Origin: SVQP01 sp045594445
GTDB taxonomy: Bacteria; Bacillota; Clostridia; Oscillospirales; CAG-272
Direction of reading: 5' to 3'
Assembly (NCBI GenBank): GCA_045594445.1
Contig: JAZNYL010000011.1
Location: 1-49,570 of the forward strand
DNA: 49,570 nt
In this document: positions 7,799 to 16,230 of the stretch, piece by piece
How the letters are laid out: each line of letters begins with the position of its first letter
Position numbering within the stretch: the stretch's first letter is position 1
Position numbers and translations under genes: made by a program
The notes under the pieces: model-generated
Seen by the model: the letters and a program-made list of their open reading frames with translations, nothing else
Told to the model about the DNA's origin: nothing
The model's database searches: none

Positions 7799-7807
7799 TG
7801 GTATAAT
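7799..7807 (+). promoter_or_regulatory. Extended -10 promoter
   Basis: TGG-TATAAT (TATAAT at 7802-7807) is an extended -10 box 36 bases before the next start. The upstream -35 candidate (CTGACT at 7777-7782, 19-base spacer) is weak. Confidence 0.6.
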
Positions 7808-7843
7808 GACCATAATACGACAAATTTCGCAAAGGAGTAAGAC

Positions 7844-8617
7844 ATGGGGGCATATTTAGGCTTTGGCGAACTGACGGTTGAACCCGCAGGCGCGTATTCG
7901 TGGCAGCATCTGACCTTTGTGACGTCTTTGGTTTTGATCATGACAGCTCTGGCTATTTGGATCGGCCTTGATTATCGCAAGCATCCGGAAAAGAATAAAA
8001 ACGTGCCGTTGATTTGGGCAGCGATCCTGATCGATGGCGTAGAGATTATCAAAATCGTGCTCAGCTGCGTGCAGTCAGACGAGCCTGTGCAATCGCTTTT
8101 GCGCAATCTTCCGCTGTTTTTGTGCAGCATTCAGTTGATTACGCTGCCGCTTGCCGCATTTTCCAAGGGCAGGCTCAAGGAAGCCGCACTTGATTTCGTG
8201 CTGATCTTTGGCTTGCTGGGTGCACTTGCAGGTACTTACGGCGCAGCGCAGAACTATAACGCATATCCGATTTTCTATTACGTCAACGTCTGCTCCGGTA
8301 TCACGCATTGCATTTCGGGCTTTGGCTCTCTTTACATTGCGATCTCCGGCATGACCAGCATGAAGAAAAACAATATCGGCATCACGTTTTCGATACTTAG
8401 TGTCACTTGTGTTCTCGCATATATCGTCAACATTCTCACGGACTATAATTATATGTTCCTGATGCAGGGCGATGGCACGCCTTACGATATTCTGTATAAC
8501 CTTATGGGTGGTAATCCCGTGCTGTATCCAATTGGTGTTGTCGTACTGTTTTTGATTTACATAGCAGCCTTTTATGTAGGGTACTATCTGTTAACAAAAA
8601 AGAAAAGCAAGTCGTAA
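7844..8617 (+). CDS. YwaF/TMEM164-family integral membrane protein
   Basis: This 257-residue protein has about seven hydrophobic helices and short loops. The segments LRNLPLFLCSIQL (about 86-98), YYVNVCSGITH, and ILTDYNYMFLMQGDGTPYDIL, followed by NPVLYPIGVVV, match what I recall of the bacterial YwaF family, which is related to eukaryotic TMEM164. No biochemical role is established in bacteria. It starts at ATG 7844 after AAAGGAG, is transcribed alone from an extended -10 promoter, and ends in its own terminator. Nothing nearby points to a partner. Confidence 0.75.
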   Translation: MGAYLGFGELTVEPAGAYSWQHLTFVTSLVLIMTALAIWIGLDYRKHPEKNKNVPLIWAAILIDGVEIIKIVLSCVQSDEPVQSLLRNLPLFLCSIQLITLPLAAFSKGRLKEAALDFVLIFGLLGALAGTYGAAQNYNAYPIFYYVNVCSGITHCISGFGSLYIAISGMTSMKKNNIGITFSILSVTCVLAYIVNILTDYNYMFLMQGDGTPYDILYNLMGGNPVLYPIGVVVLFLIYIAAFYVGYYLLTKKKSKS

Positions 8618-8629
8618 GGCTTGCTTTTT
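8603..8629 (+). terminator. Terminator overlapping the stop codon of the YwaF-like gene
   Basis: A 9-bp stem AAAAGCAAG / CTTGCTTTT with an 8-base loop containing the stop codon, followed by T residues. Confidence 0.8.
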
Positions 8630-8642
8630 CTGTGTCTTGTGA

Positions 8643-8671
8643 TTGACACAAAAAGTAGTATCTGCTATAAT
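8643..8671 (+). promoter_or_regulatory. Consensus promoter for GH29 gene
   Basis: TTGACA (8643-8648), 17-base spacer, TATAAT (8666-8671) with an extended TGC before the -10 box. Confidence 0.92.
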
Positions 8672-8719
8672 GTAAATTATCAGTATATTCTTTGGATATG
8701 TTCCAAGAAAGAGGAGACT

Positions 8720-9688
8720 ATGAATAACAAGGAGTGGTTCAAAAATGAGGCAAAATTCGGGCTGATGATCCACTGGGGGCTTTATTCCTTGCTGGCCGGT
8801 GAATACAAAGGACAGCGCATGGATATGATTGCAGAATGGGCGCAGGCTTATTTCCGCATTCCGAACGAGGAATATGCGCAGCTTGCAAAGGCCTTTAATC
8901 CCGTGTATTTTGACGCGGAGGAATGGGTTAAGCTTGCTAAGGATGCGGGCATGAATTATATGGTGGTGACCAGCAAGCACCACGATGGCTTTTGCATGTT
9001 CAAATCCGAATACGACAACTATAACGTGGTGGACGCAACGCCTTTTGGCCGCGACGTGATCGCGGAGCTTTCTGCTGCATGCAAAAAGCACGGATTGAAG
9101 TTCGGACTTTACTATTCGCAGGAGCTTGACTGGCACGAGCCCAACGGCGGTGGATATCATCCCACGCATCTCAACGTGTGCGACACCCATTGGACAAACA
9201 ACTGGGATTTTCCGAATGACGAAGCCAAGGATTACGAGCAATGCTTCCGTGCCAAGATCCTGCCGCAGATCCGCGAGATACTGACCAAATATGGCGATTT
9301 GTGCTTGCTTTGGTGCGACACGCCCCATCAGATCACGCCCGAGCAATCGCGCGAGCTGCGTGACCTTGTCAAGTCGATTCAGCCCGACTGTCTGCTCAAC
9401 AGCCGCATCGGAAACGATCTTGGCGACTATATTTCCATGGGAGATAACGAGATCCCCGACGAGTATATGGACGGCGTGCTTGTGGAGTCTCCCACCACGC
9501 TCAACGACACCTGGGGCTTTAAGTATTACGATGACAACTGGAAGAATGCCGACGAGGTTATTCGCATCAAAAAGCATCTCAACGCCCGCGGTGTCAACTA
9601 TCTGCTCAACGTAGGGCCCGATCACCTCGGCAGAATCCCCGCGCCCGCGCTGGAAATCTTACGCGAGGTAGGGAAGCGGAATCAATAA
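8720..9688 (+). CDS. Alpha-L-fucosidase, GH29 catalytic domain only
   Basis: GH29 enzymes release alpha-L-fucose from glycans with retention of configuration. The 322 residues cover the TIM-barrel catalytic domain: KFGLMIHWGLYS near the N-terminus, TSKHHDGFCMF (the conserved His-His), YYSQELDWHEP, LLWCDTP with the expected nucleophile Asp, and LNVGPDHLGRIP at the end. There is no signal peptide and no C-terminal beta-sandwich, so it is a short intracellular enzyme acting on imported oligosaccharides. Start ATG 8720 is chosen for GAGGAG 5 bases upstream; earlier in-frame starts would lie over the promoter. It is monocistronic. The exact substrate and linkage cannot be read from the sequence. 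Confidence 0.88.
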   Translation: MNNKEWFKNEAKFGLMIHWGLYSLLAGEYKGQRMDMIAEWAQAYFRIPNEEYAQLAKAFNPVYFDAEEWVKLAKDAGMNYMVVTSKHHDGFCMFKSEYDNYNVVDATPFGRDVIAELSAACKKHGLKFGLYYSQELDWHEPNGGGYHPTHLNVCDTHWTNNWDFPNDEAKDYEQCFRAKILPQIREILTKYGDLCLLWCDTPHQITPEQSRELRDLVKSIQPDCLLNSRIGNDLGDYISMGDNEIPDEYMDGVLVESPTTLNDTWGFKYYDDNWKNADEVIRIKKHLNARGVNYLLNVGPDHLGRIPAPALEILREVGKRNQ

Positions 9689-9692
9689 AAAC

Positions 9693-9722
9693 AAGACGGA
9701 GATCAGCGCTATCTCCGTCTTT
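9693..9722 (+). terminator. Terminator after GH29 gene
   Basis: An 11-bp stem AAGACGGAGAT / ATCTCCGTCTT with a 7-base loop and T-rich tail. Confidence 0.88.
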
Positions 9723-9754
9723 ATTTATTGAATTTTTGCAGCTATACAATCGCA

Positions 9755-9832
9755 TTGCTACGAAAAATTAACCGATGGTATAATTGTTGTTTCCCAACAA
9801 TGCCTTTACAGCGCAGATTATTGTGCTATAAT
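9755..9832 (+). promoter_or_regulatory. Tandem promoters and palindromic operator candidate of the XRE gene
   Basis: Two -10 boxes are visible. One is TATAAT at 9779-9784 (extended TGG; weak -35 TTGCTA at 9755-9760). The other is TATAAT at 9827-9832 (extended TGC; -35 TTTACA at 9805-9810, 16-base spacer). Between them lies the inverted repeat ATTGTTG-5-CAACAAT (9783-9801), which overlaps the first -10 box. It is placed to let the encoded regulator repress its own promoter. Confidence 0.65.
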
Positions 9833-9879
9833 AAAAGCAGAAGCAGACGTCGGCTTACTATTCATTATGGAGGTATCAT

Positions 9880-10959
9880 ATGGAAATGACCATTGGTGCA
9901 AACATCAAGCGTTTGCGTACAGCAAAAAATATCACACAGGAGCAGCTCTCGGTTGCGATGAACGTCACTTGTGCTGCGGTGAGCAAATGGGAGCGCGGTG
10001 AGACCTACCCGGATATTACCAATCTGCAGCCGTTGGCGTATTTCTTCGGAGTCACGCTTGACGAGCTTATGGGGTATGATCAAGAAAAGATTCAGGCAAA
10101 AATTGACGAAGTCCTGTTGCTTTACAAAAAGCTTTGGAGAAGTGATCCCGTCAAGGCACGAGAGATCATTATAAAGGCGCATAATGATTATCCCAATGAT
10201 TATATGATCATGAGCAACTATATGTGGAATATAGCAGGGGACCTGGCAGACAATGATCCTGCTGTTCTGATCGCTCACAAGGATGAATTTCTGAATATCT
10301 GCGAGAGAATATTGGAAGGATGCACAGATGAAAAGATTCGTTTGAGTGCATGGAATATGCGCGCAAAAATTCTTCATGCGGAAGGAAAAACAGAAGAAGC
10401 TCTTGAGATCTACCAAACCAATTTTGCTGATTGGTACACAACCGGGGCGCAAAAGACCGAGCAGCTGTTTGCCAAAGATACGGACGAATATTACTATTAT
10501 TTGCGCAAAAATATGTATGAGCTTGTCGCTTTTGCAGGTGATAAATTGGGTCGCGCCATCTTCTTTGACAGTTCGCTTACAATGAAAGAAAAAGCTCTGA
10601 AAGCAAAGAAATACGGCCGCCTGATGCTGAATGCATTTGATGAAACAGGCGATATTTTCTTTGCAGGGCTTGCCGAGGCCTTCCTTGGCAGAATGAGAAA
10701 TGATATGACCTTCAGAGGCGGTTATGATGAGGATATTATTGACTTGCTGGATATGAATCTGTATGCAGCAAAGCAGATCGCGAAGGCAGTAAAGTTGGAT
10801 AATGCAGTTCGTCAAGCGTATTTTCCCGATAGAGTAACAGTGGCAGCGGACGATTTTTTGGTATGGATGGTTGACAGTTTGCTTCATCCGAACGGTGGCA
10901 GGCATGCTGAATTGCTGAAGAATCCGCAATACGCAGCAGTATTGGAAAAATACAGATAA
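9880..10959 (+). CDS. XRE-family transcriptional regulator with helical C-terminal domain
   Basis: Residues 1-65 are a Cro/CI-type helix-turn-helix (NITQEQLSVAMNVTCAAVSKWERG, then DITNLQPLAYFFGVTLDELMGYD). This is typical of the clostridial regulators that bind DNA through this domain. The remaining 290 residues are alpha-helical and look TPR-like (repeated short helices such as AREIIIKAHNDYPNDYMIMSNYMWNIAGD), probably a sensing or protein-interaction module. The start follows GGAGG with 6-base spacing. It is monocistronic, with a possible self-operator upstream. No target gene is evident; the neighbours have separate promoters lacking the same repeat. Confidence 0.85.
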   Translation: MEMTIGANIKRLRTAKNITQEQLSVAMNVTCAAVSKWERGETYPDITNLQPLAYFFGVTLDELMGYDQEKIQAKIDEVLLLYKKLWRSDPVKAREIIIKAHNDYPNDYMIMSNYMWNIAGDLADNDPAVLIAHKDEFLNICERILEGCTDEKIRLSAWNMRAKILHAEGKTEEALEIYQTNFADWYTTGAQKTEQLFAKDTDEYYYYLRKNMYELVAFAGDKLGRAIFFDSSLTMKEKALKAKKYGRLMLNAFDETGDIFFAGLAEAFLGRMRNDMTFRGGYDEDIIDLLDMNLYAAKQIAKAVKLDNAVRQAYFPDRVTVAADDFLVWMVDSLLHPNGGRHAELLKNPQYAAVLEKYR

Positions 10960-10978
10960 CTGCTTGATTTTTCAAAGC

Positions 10979-11011
10979 AAAACGGCTGAGTCGCAAGACT
11001 CAGCCGTTTTT
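10979..11011. terminator. Bidirectional terminator between XRE gene and kdgK
   Basis: A 14-bp perfect stem (AAAACGGCTGAGTC / GACTCAGCCGTTTT) with a 4-base loop. A/T tails on both sides serve both convergent genes. Confidence 0.9.
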
Positions 11012-11025
11012 GTATGAAAAACAGT

Positions 11026-12054
11026 TTATCTCTGGATTCTACCCGAGCCGTCGCCGCCTGCCAGCTTTTCCACCTCGGCAACCGTGACCATATTGTAGTC
11101 ACCGCCAATGGTGTGCTTGAGCGCGGATGCTGCAACAGCGAATTCAACAGTTGCCTGTGTATCCTTACCGTTAAGGACCGCATAAATGAGGCCGCCGCCG
11201 AAAGAGTCACCGCCGCCAACGCGGTCAATGATGGTCAGCTCGTACTTCTTGGAGAAGCAATACTTGTCCTCGGCCACGTTGTAGAGCATTGCGCTCCAAC
11301 CGTTGGCACTTGCGCTGTGGCTTTCGCGCAGGGTAATGGCAACCATTTCAAAGCCGAACTTGTCAGCCAGCTGCTTTGCAACAGACTTGTAGCCCTCGTG
11401 GTTGATCTCGCCGCCGTAAATATCGGTAGCCTCAGCCTCAATGCCGAAAACGTCCTTTGCGTCCTCCTCGTTGGAAATGCAAACGTCCACGTACTCGCAA
11501 AGCTTGGTCATGGTCTCGCGCGCCTGCGCACGGGTCCACAGCTTACCGCGGTAGTTCAGGTCACAAGAGATCTTAATGCCCTTGGCCTTTGCAGCCTTGC
11601 AAGCTTCCAAGCAAATATCAGCCACGTTCTGACCGAGCGCGGGAGTGATACCGGTAAAGTGGAACCAATCTGCTCCGTCAAAGATCTTATCCCAATCAAA
11701 GTCTTCCGCAGATGCCTTTGCGATTGCGGAGTTTGCTCTGTCGTAGATGCAAACAGAGCCACGCTGAGAAGCACCCTTTTCGTTGAAATAAATGCCGACG
11801 CGGTCGCCGCCACGTATGATCATCGAGGTGTCAACGCCATATCTGCGCAGGGAATTGACAGCAGCCTGGCCGATGGCGTGTGCGGGGAGCTTGGTGACGA
11901 ACGCCGCGTCCATGCCGTAGTTTGCCAGAGAAACGGCAACGTTTGCCTCGCCGCCGCCAAAAGTAAATTCTACCTGGCTTGCCTGTACGAATCTTTCATA
12001 ATTGTTGGGCTGAAGTCTGAGCATCAGCTCGCCAAACGTAATAATCTTTGCCAT
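11026..12054 (-). CDS. kdgK: 2-keto-3-deoxygluconate kinase
   Basis: A PfkB-family sugar kinase of 342 residues that phosphorylates 2-keto-3-deoxygluconate (KDG) to KDPG. The N-terminus IITFGELMLRL and the substrate-side GGGEANVAVSLANYG fit KdgK. The second PfkB signature, DRVGGGDSFGGGLIYA, contains the catalytic Asp. It is the last gene of the glucuronate operon, 13 bases after kdgA, with AGGAGG before its start. The adjacent aldolase that consumes KDPG makes KDG the likely substrate rather than ribose or fructose. Confidence 0.93.
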   Translation of the reverse strand: MAKIITFGELMLRLQPNNYERFVQASQVEFTFGGGEANVAVSLANYGMDAAFVTKLPAHAIGQAAVNSLRRYGVDTSMIIRGGDRVGIYFNEKGASQRGSVCIYDRANSAIAKASAEDFDWDKIFDGADWFHFTGITPALGQNVADICLEACKAAKAKGIKISCDLNYRGKLWTRAQARETMTKLCEYVDVCISNEEDAKDVFGIEAEATDIYGGEINHEGYKSVAKQLADKFGFEMVAITLRESHSASANGWSAMLYNVAEDKYCFSKKYELTIIDRVGGGDSFGGGLIYAVLNGKDTQATVEFAVAASALKHTIGGDYNMVTVAEVEKLAGGDGSGRIQR

Positions 12055-12067
12055 GTCTGCCTCCTAC

Positions 12068-12694
12068 TTAGTTGAACGCTGCTGCGCGGGCTTCAAGGCA
12101 CAGCGCGGTGATCTTATCCCAGTTGCCAGTAGCAATATCAGCGCGAGGGCAGATCCAGGAGCCGCCCACAGCCTGGATAAAGGGAGCGTCAATGTACTCG
12201 CGCACGTTTGCGGTGTTGATGCCGCCCGTGGGCAAGAACTTAATGCCCACAAAGGGAGCAGAAAGGTTCTTCATTGCGTTCAGACCGCCGTAAATATTAG
12301 CGGGGAAGAACTTAATGACCTTCAGGCCCATGTTGATCGCAGCCGTGATCTCTGTGGGAGTCACGCAGCCGGGGGTGGTTGCGATACCGTTTTCGATGCA
12401 GTAAGCAACGACGTCGCGGTCAAAACCGGGGGAAACGATGAACTTTGCGCCCATTTCGCAAGCCAGCTTGCACTGCTCAAGATTCAGTACGGTGCCGGCA
12501 CCTACCAGCATATCGGGGCAAGCCTCGGCTACAGCCTTGATTGCCTCGGGAGCAGCAGCTGTACGGAACGTGATCTCCATAACGTCCACTCCACCTGCAA
12601 GCAGAGCCTTGGCACAGGGAACTGCGTCCTCTACCTTGTCAATGACAACCACGGGAACAATGCCCACGCGGGTAAATCTATCAAGTACGGTCAT
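12068..12694 (-). CDS. kdgA: KDPG (2-keto-3-deoxy-6-phosphogluconate) aldolase
   Basis: This class I aldolase splits KDPG into pyruvate and glyceraldehyde 3-phosphate. The 208-residue length is standard. Diagnostic motifs are EITFRTAAA (catalytic Glu region), VGAGTVLN, SPGFD, and VIKFFPA with the Schiff-base Lys; LPTGGI is the phosphate-binding loop. It lies between uxuB and kdgK with gaps of 12 and 13 bases, so it is fourth in the operon and completes the route to central metabolism. Confidence 0.95.
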   Translation of the reverse strand: MTVLDRFTRVGIVPVVVIDKVEDAVPCAKALLAGGVDVMEITFRTAAAPEAIKAVAEACPDMLVGAGTVLNLEQCKLACEMGAKFIVSPGFDRDVVAYCIENGIATTPGCVTPTEITAAINMGLKVIKFFPANIYGGLNAMKNLSAPFVGIKFLPTGGINTANVREYIDAPFIQAVGGSWICPRADIATGNWDKITALCLEARAAAFN

Positions 12695-12706
12695 GTTGAG
12701 GCCTCC

Positions 12707-13549
12707 TTATACGCCGGAATATGCAGCAAAGCCGCAGTCAATGGGAAGTACGACACCGGTAATGGCGGATGCGCTTCTGTCATCGCAAAGGAACAGGGTT
12801 GCACCCAGCAGCTCTTCAGCGTTGACGTATCTGTGGCAGGGAGTGCCGTTGAGAATCTTGGCACTTCTTGCAGTGGGAGTGCCGTCCTCGTTAAAGAGCA
12901 GAGAATAGTTCTGCGCGGAAACCAGGAAACCGGGAGCGATGGCGTTGCAGCGGATATTCGTTCCGGCAAAGTGCGTTGCGAGCCACTGCGTGAAGTTGGA
13001 AATACCTGCCTTGGCAGCAGAGTACGCAGGAATCTTGGTCAGAGGGGTGTATGCATTCATGGAAGAGATGTTGAGAATACAGCCGCCGTTTTCCAGCATA
13101 TCCTTTGCAAATGCCTGCGTGGGCAACAGAGTACCCTGGAAGTTGAGCTTGAACACGAAATCCACGCCGCCGGCATCCAGATCAAAGAAGGACTTGCCGT
13201 CGGGAGTTGCTTCGTGATGATACTCGTTGGTGGTGGTAGCACGGGGATTGTTGCCGCCCGCGCCGTTGACCAGCACGTCGCACTTGCCAAGATCGGCCAG
13301 CACCTGTGCATGAACTGCTTCAAGCGCCTCGGGATCCAGCACGTTAGCCTTGTAGCCCTTGCAGATAAAGCCTTCTGCATTCAGCTCATCAGCCAGCTTC
13401 AAAACTGCTTCTTCGTTGAGGTCAAGTGCTGCAACCTTTGCGCCGCACTGTGCAAATGCGCGAGCCATAGCACCGCAGATCAAGCCGCCTGCACCGGTTA
13501 CGACTACGACCTTGCCGGTATAGTCAATATTCAAGGGTAAGTTAATCAT
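12707..13549 (-). CDS. uxuB: D-mannonate oxidoreductase (fructuronate reductase), SDR type
   Basis: This NAD(P)-dependent short-chain dehydrogenase of 280 residues should interconvert D-fructuronate and D-mannonate. The cofactor loop VVTGAGGLICGAMA, NGAGGNNP, and the catalytic YSAAKAG are visible, together with a Ser in NISSMNAY. SDR-type UxuB enzymes, known in Bacillus, differ from the long-chain E. coli UxuB; assignment rests on the SDR fold plus position between uxuA and kdgA. It follows uxuA after 6 bases. A different polyol or sugar-acid specificity is possible but less likely in this operon. Confidence 0.88.
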   Translation of the reverse strand: MINLPLNIDYTGKVVVVTGAGGLICGAMARAFAQCGAKVAALDLNEEAVLKLADELNAEGFICKGYKANVLDPEALEAVHAQVLADLGKCDVLVNGAGGNNPRATTTNEYHHEATPDGKSFFDLDAGGVDFVFKLNFQGTLLPTQAFAKDMLENGGCILNISSMNAYTPLTKIPAYSAAKAGISNFTQWLATHFAGTNIRCNAIAPGFLVSAQNYSLLFNEDGTPTARSAKILNGTPCHRYVNAEELLGATLFLCDDRSASAITGVVLPIDCGFAAYSGV

Positions 13550-13555
13550 AATCTA

Positions 13556-14638
13556 TCATTCTCCTTTTAATTTATCAAGTATATCCCAAACGCCCAGCAT
13601 ATACATAATGCCAAGCGCACGGTCATAAAGTCCGTAACCGGGTCTGACGGTACCGGGGCCCTCACCCCATAGGTGTCTGCCGTGGTCGGGTCTGATGTAG
13701 CCCTCGTAACCATTGTCGTGATAAGCCTTGAGAATATCAAGAATGCCCGTGTCGCCGTCGCAATCGCGGTGGCTGGCCTCGGAGAAGTCGCCGTTCTCAA
13801 AGTGCTTGACGTTACGGATGTGCGCAAACGCGATTCTGTCGCAATGCTTACGCACGATGGCTGCTACGTTGGTGTCAGGGTTTGCGTTCAAACTTCCTGA
13901 GCAGAGCGTCAGGCAGTTGCAGGGGTGATCCACCATGGAAAGGAAACGGTCGATCGAGGGCTCGTCCACCAGAAGTCTGGGCAGACCGAAGATATCCCAA
14001 GGCGGATCGTCCATGTGAATGGCCATCTTGATGCCGGTCTCCTCGCAAACGGGCATGAGCGCTTCAAGGAAATACTTGAGGTTAGCCCACAGCTTTTCGT
14101 GATCCACGTCAGCGTAAGCCTTGAACAGCTGATCCAGCTTTGCCATACGCTCAGGCTCCCACCCGGGGAAGGACATGTTGTACTTTTCGGTGAAGTCCAG
14201 AATGTACTTGGCCATGGCGTTGTAGTCGTCCTGAATCATGTTCTTTTCATAAAATAGCGCGGTCGATCCGTCGCCCACGGGATGGAACAGGTTGGATCTG
14301 GTCCAGTCAAAGATGGGCATGAAATTGTAGCAGATAACTTTGACGCCAAAGGGAGCAAGGTTGCGGATAGTCTGCTTGTAGTTTTCAATGTAGCCATCTC
14401 TTGTGGGAAGGCCGATCTTGATGTCGTCGTGCACGTTAACCGATTCAACAACGTCCATGTTAAAGCCATATTCGTCCAGCTGCGCTTTAACCTTGGCAAT
14501 TTCCTCGGGCTGCCAGATTTCACCGGGCATCTTGTCGTGCAGAGCCCAGACGATACCGGTCACTCCGGGGATCTGTTTGATATCGGCAAGGCTGATCTTA
14601 TCGTTGCCTTCGCCGTACCAGCGAAACGTCATTTGCAT
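13556..14638 (-). CDS. uxuA: D-mannonate dehydratase
   Basis: UxuA dehydrates D-mannonate to KDG using a divalent metal. The 360-residue protein has the family's landmarks: MQMTFRWYGEGNDKISLADIKQIPG at the start (split here as MQMTFRWYGEG... ), CYNFMPIFDWTRS, MAIHMDDPPWDIFGLPRL, FAHIRNVKH and IRPDHGRHLWGE, which supply metal and substrate ligands. It is second in the operon, 15 bases after uxaC. Confidence 0.96.
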   Translation of the reverse strand: MQMTFRWYGEGNDKISLADIKQIPGVTGIVWALHDKMPGEIWQPEEIAKVKAQLDEYGFNMDVVESVNVHDDIKIGLPTRDGYIENYKQTIRNLAPFGVKVICYNFMPIFDWTRSNLFHPVGDGSTALFYEKNMIQDDYNAMAKYILDFTEKYNMSFPGWEPERMAKLDQLFKAYADVDHEKLWANLKYFLEALMPVCEETGIKMAIHMDDPPWDIFGLPRLLVDEPSIDRFLSMVDHPCNCLTLCSGSLNANPDTNVAAIVRKHCDRIAFAHIRNVKHFENGDFSEASHRDCDGDTGILDILKAYHDNGYEGYIRPDHGRHLWGEGPGTVRPGYGLYDRALGIMYMLGVWDILDKLKGE

Positions 14639-14653
14639 AGTGAAAGTCTCCTT

Positions 14654-16045
14654 TTACAGTTCAAAATAGCGGGCCGCGTTGTTATAGCAAATATCCTGAA
14701 CGAGTGCGCCTGCGGTCTCAATGTCGCAGGGATACTCTCCGTTTTCGATCCATGTGCCGATCAGATTGCAGAGAATTCTGCGGAAATACTCGTGTCTGGT
14801 GTAGCTTAAGAAGCTGCGGGAGTCGGTCAGCATGCCGATAAAGTTGCCGAGAATGCCGAGGTTGGCAAGGCTGGTCATCTGATCCTGCATGCCTACCTTG
14901 TTGTCGTTGAACCACCAGGCGCTGCCGTGCTGGATCTTACCGGGAATCGAGCTGTCCTGGAATGCACCCAGCAGCGTGTCAATCCACTGGTTGTCTGCAG
15001 GATTGAGACTGTAGAGTACGGTGCGGGGGAGGGATTCATCCTTATCCCACGCGTCCATCAGACGGTAAAGAGCTGCGCAGCTGTCGGTCACGGCAATGCA
15101 GTCAAAGCCTGTATCGGGGCCAAGCGCTGCAAAACGGCGACTGTTGGGGTTTCTCATGCAGCTGAAGTGAAGCTGCATCACCCATCCGCGCTTTGCATAT
15201 TCGCGTCCGCAGAACAAAAGCAGTTCGGTCTGGTAAGCCTCCACAAGCTCCATGGGAACAACCTCTCCTGCAAGAGCGGCAGTAAGAGCAGCGTTAATCT
15301 CATTCTCGCTTGCCGTACGGAACATAATGTAATCAAGACCGTGGTCACTTGCGCGGCAGCCGTGTGCAGCAAAGTGATCCATCCGGGCAGAGAGGGCAGC
15401 TTTTACGTCGGCAACCGTTTTGATTTCAATACCGGAGGCTGCAGAAAGCTTAGCAATATATTCCACAAATCCCTTCTTGTGCATATTGAGTGCGGGATCG
15501 GGGCGGAAGCTGGGGCAAACCTTTGTATCAAGTCCTGCACCTGCGAGCAGCGCGTGGTATGCGAGGTCGCTGCAAGGATCGTCGGTCGTACCGATCATAG
15601 CAACGTTGCTTGCCTTGATAAAGTCTCTTGCACGCATGGTCTTGAGCTTTTCGTTGCACAGATTCCATACTTCCTCGGCAGTATTGCCGTTGAGCGTACC
15701 TTCGTAACCGAAATAGGTCTTGAGCTCCAGATGGCACCAATGATACATGGGATTGCCTACACAGCGGGGCAGAGCCTCTGCAAACTTTTGAAACTTTTCG
15801 CGGTCGGGAGCGTTTCCGGTGATATACTCCTCGGGAACGCCGTTGGAGCGCATGATACGCCATTTGTAATGGTCGCCGCCAAGCCAGATCTGCGTCAGAT
15901 TTTCAAACTGTCTGTTCTCCCAGATCTCCTTGGGATCGATGTGGCAGTGATAGTCCACAAGGGGCATGCTTGCCGCATACTCGTGATAGAGCGTAGAGGC
16001 CGTTTGGTTGGATAGCAGGAAATCGCGGTCCATAAATTGCTTCAT
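14654..16045 (-). CDS. uxaC: Glucuronate (uronate) isomerase
   Basis: UxaC isomerises D-glucuronate to D-fructuronate (and galacturonate to tagaturonate). Length is 463 residues, as usual. The N-terminal metal motif is PLVDYHCHIDPKEIWENR. Further on are WRIMRSNGVPEEYITG, the central LHFSCMRNPN, and C-terminal LTDSRSFLSYTRHEYFRRILC, all typical of the amidohydrolase-related UxaC family. It is the first gene of the minus-strand operon uxaC-uxuA-uxuB-kdgA-kdgK. A GAGG lies upstream of the start. The divergent region before it has a strong palindrome that probably controls it. Confidence 0.96.
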   Translation of the reverse strand: MKQFMDRDFLLSNQTASTLYHEYAASMPLVDYHCHIDPKEIWENRQFENLTQIWLGGDHYKWRIMRSNGVPEEYITGNAPDREKFQKFAEALPRCVGNPMYHWCHLELKTYFGYEGTLNGNTAEEVWNLCNEKLKTMRARDFIKASNVAMIGTTDDPCSDLAYHALLAGAGLDTKVCPSFRPDPALNMHKKGFVEYIAKLSAASGIEIKTVADVKAALSARMDHFAAHGCRASDHGLDYIMFRTASENEINAALTAALAGEVVPMELVEAYQTELLLFCGREYAKRGWVMQLHFSCMRNPNSRRFAALGPDTGFDCIAVTDSCAALYRLMDAWDKDESLPRTVLYSLNPADNQWIDTLLGAFQDSSIPGKIQHGSAWWFNDNKVGMQDQMTSLANLGILGNFIGMLTDSRSFLSYTRHEYFRRILCNLIGTWIENGEYPCDIETAGALVQDICYNNAARYFEL

Positions 16046-16105
16046 TGTGTACCTCGTCTGATGAATAGTTTTTTAAAAAGTTAGGAAATGTTGCTCGTAA
16101 CATAC

Positions 16106-16137
16106 TTGACATTGCGTTATGTATATTGTACAATATA
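16106..16137 (+). promoter_or_regulatory. Divergent control region: promoter plus 16-bp palindromic operator
   Basis: On the plus strand TTGACA (16106-16111), 17-base spacer and TACAAT (16129-16134) form a promoter for the isomerase/oxidoreductase cassette. The -10 box lies inside TATATTGTACAATATA (16122-16137), a perfect 16-bp palindrome. Its core TTGTACAA fits the TNGT-ACNA pattern of GntR-family, FadR-subfamily operators. Hexuronate regulators such as UxuR belong to that subfamily. No regulator gene is in the window. I could not settle on a minus-strand promoter for uxaC. Confidence 0.7.
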
Positions 16138-16230
16138 ATTGTAAAAAAAGCAATGGGATTTGCGAATTATGCAAGGGATTTTAGCTGAAATTTTTAGCTT
16201 TTTTTACAGTTATGTCTTTGGGAGGTTATC

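Noticed and set aside
12053..13540. A 495-codon plus-strand open frame
   Set aside because: It is antisense to kdgA and uxuB, both recognised by catalytic motifs. The Cys/Ser/Gly-rich product looks like translated complement.
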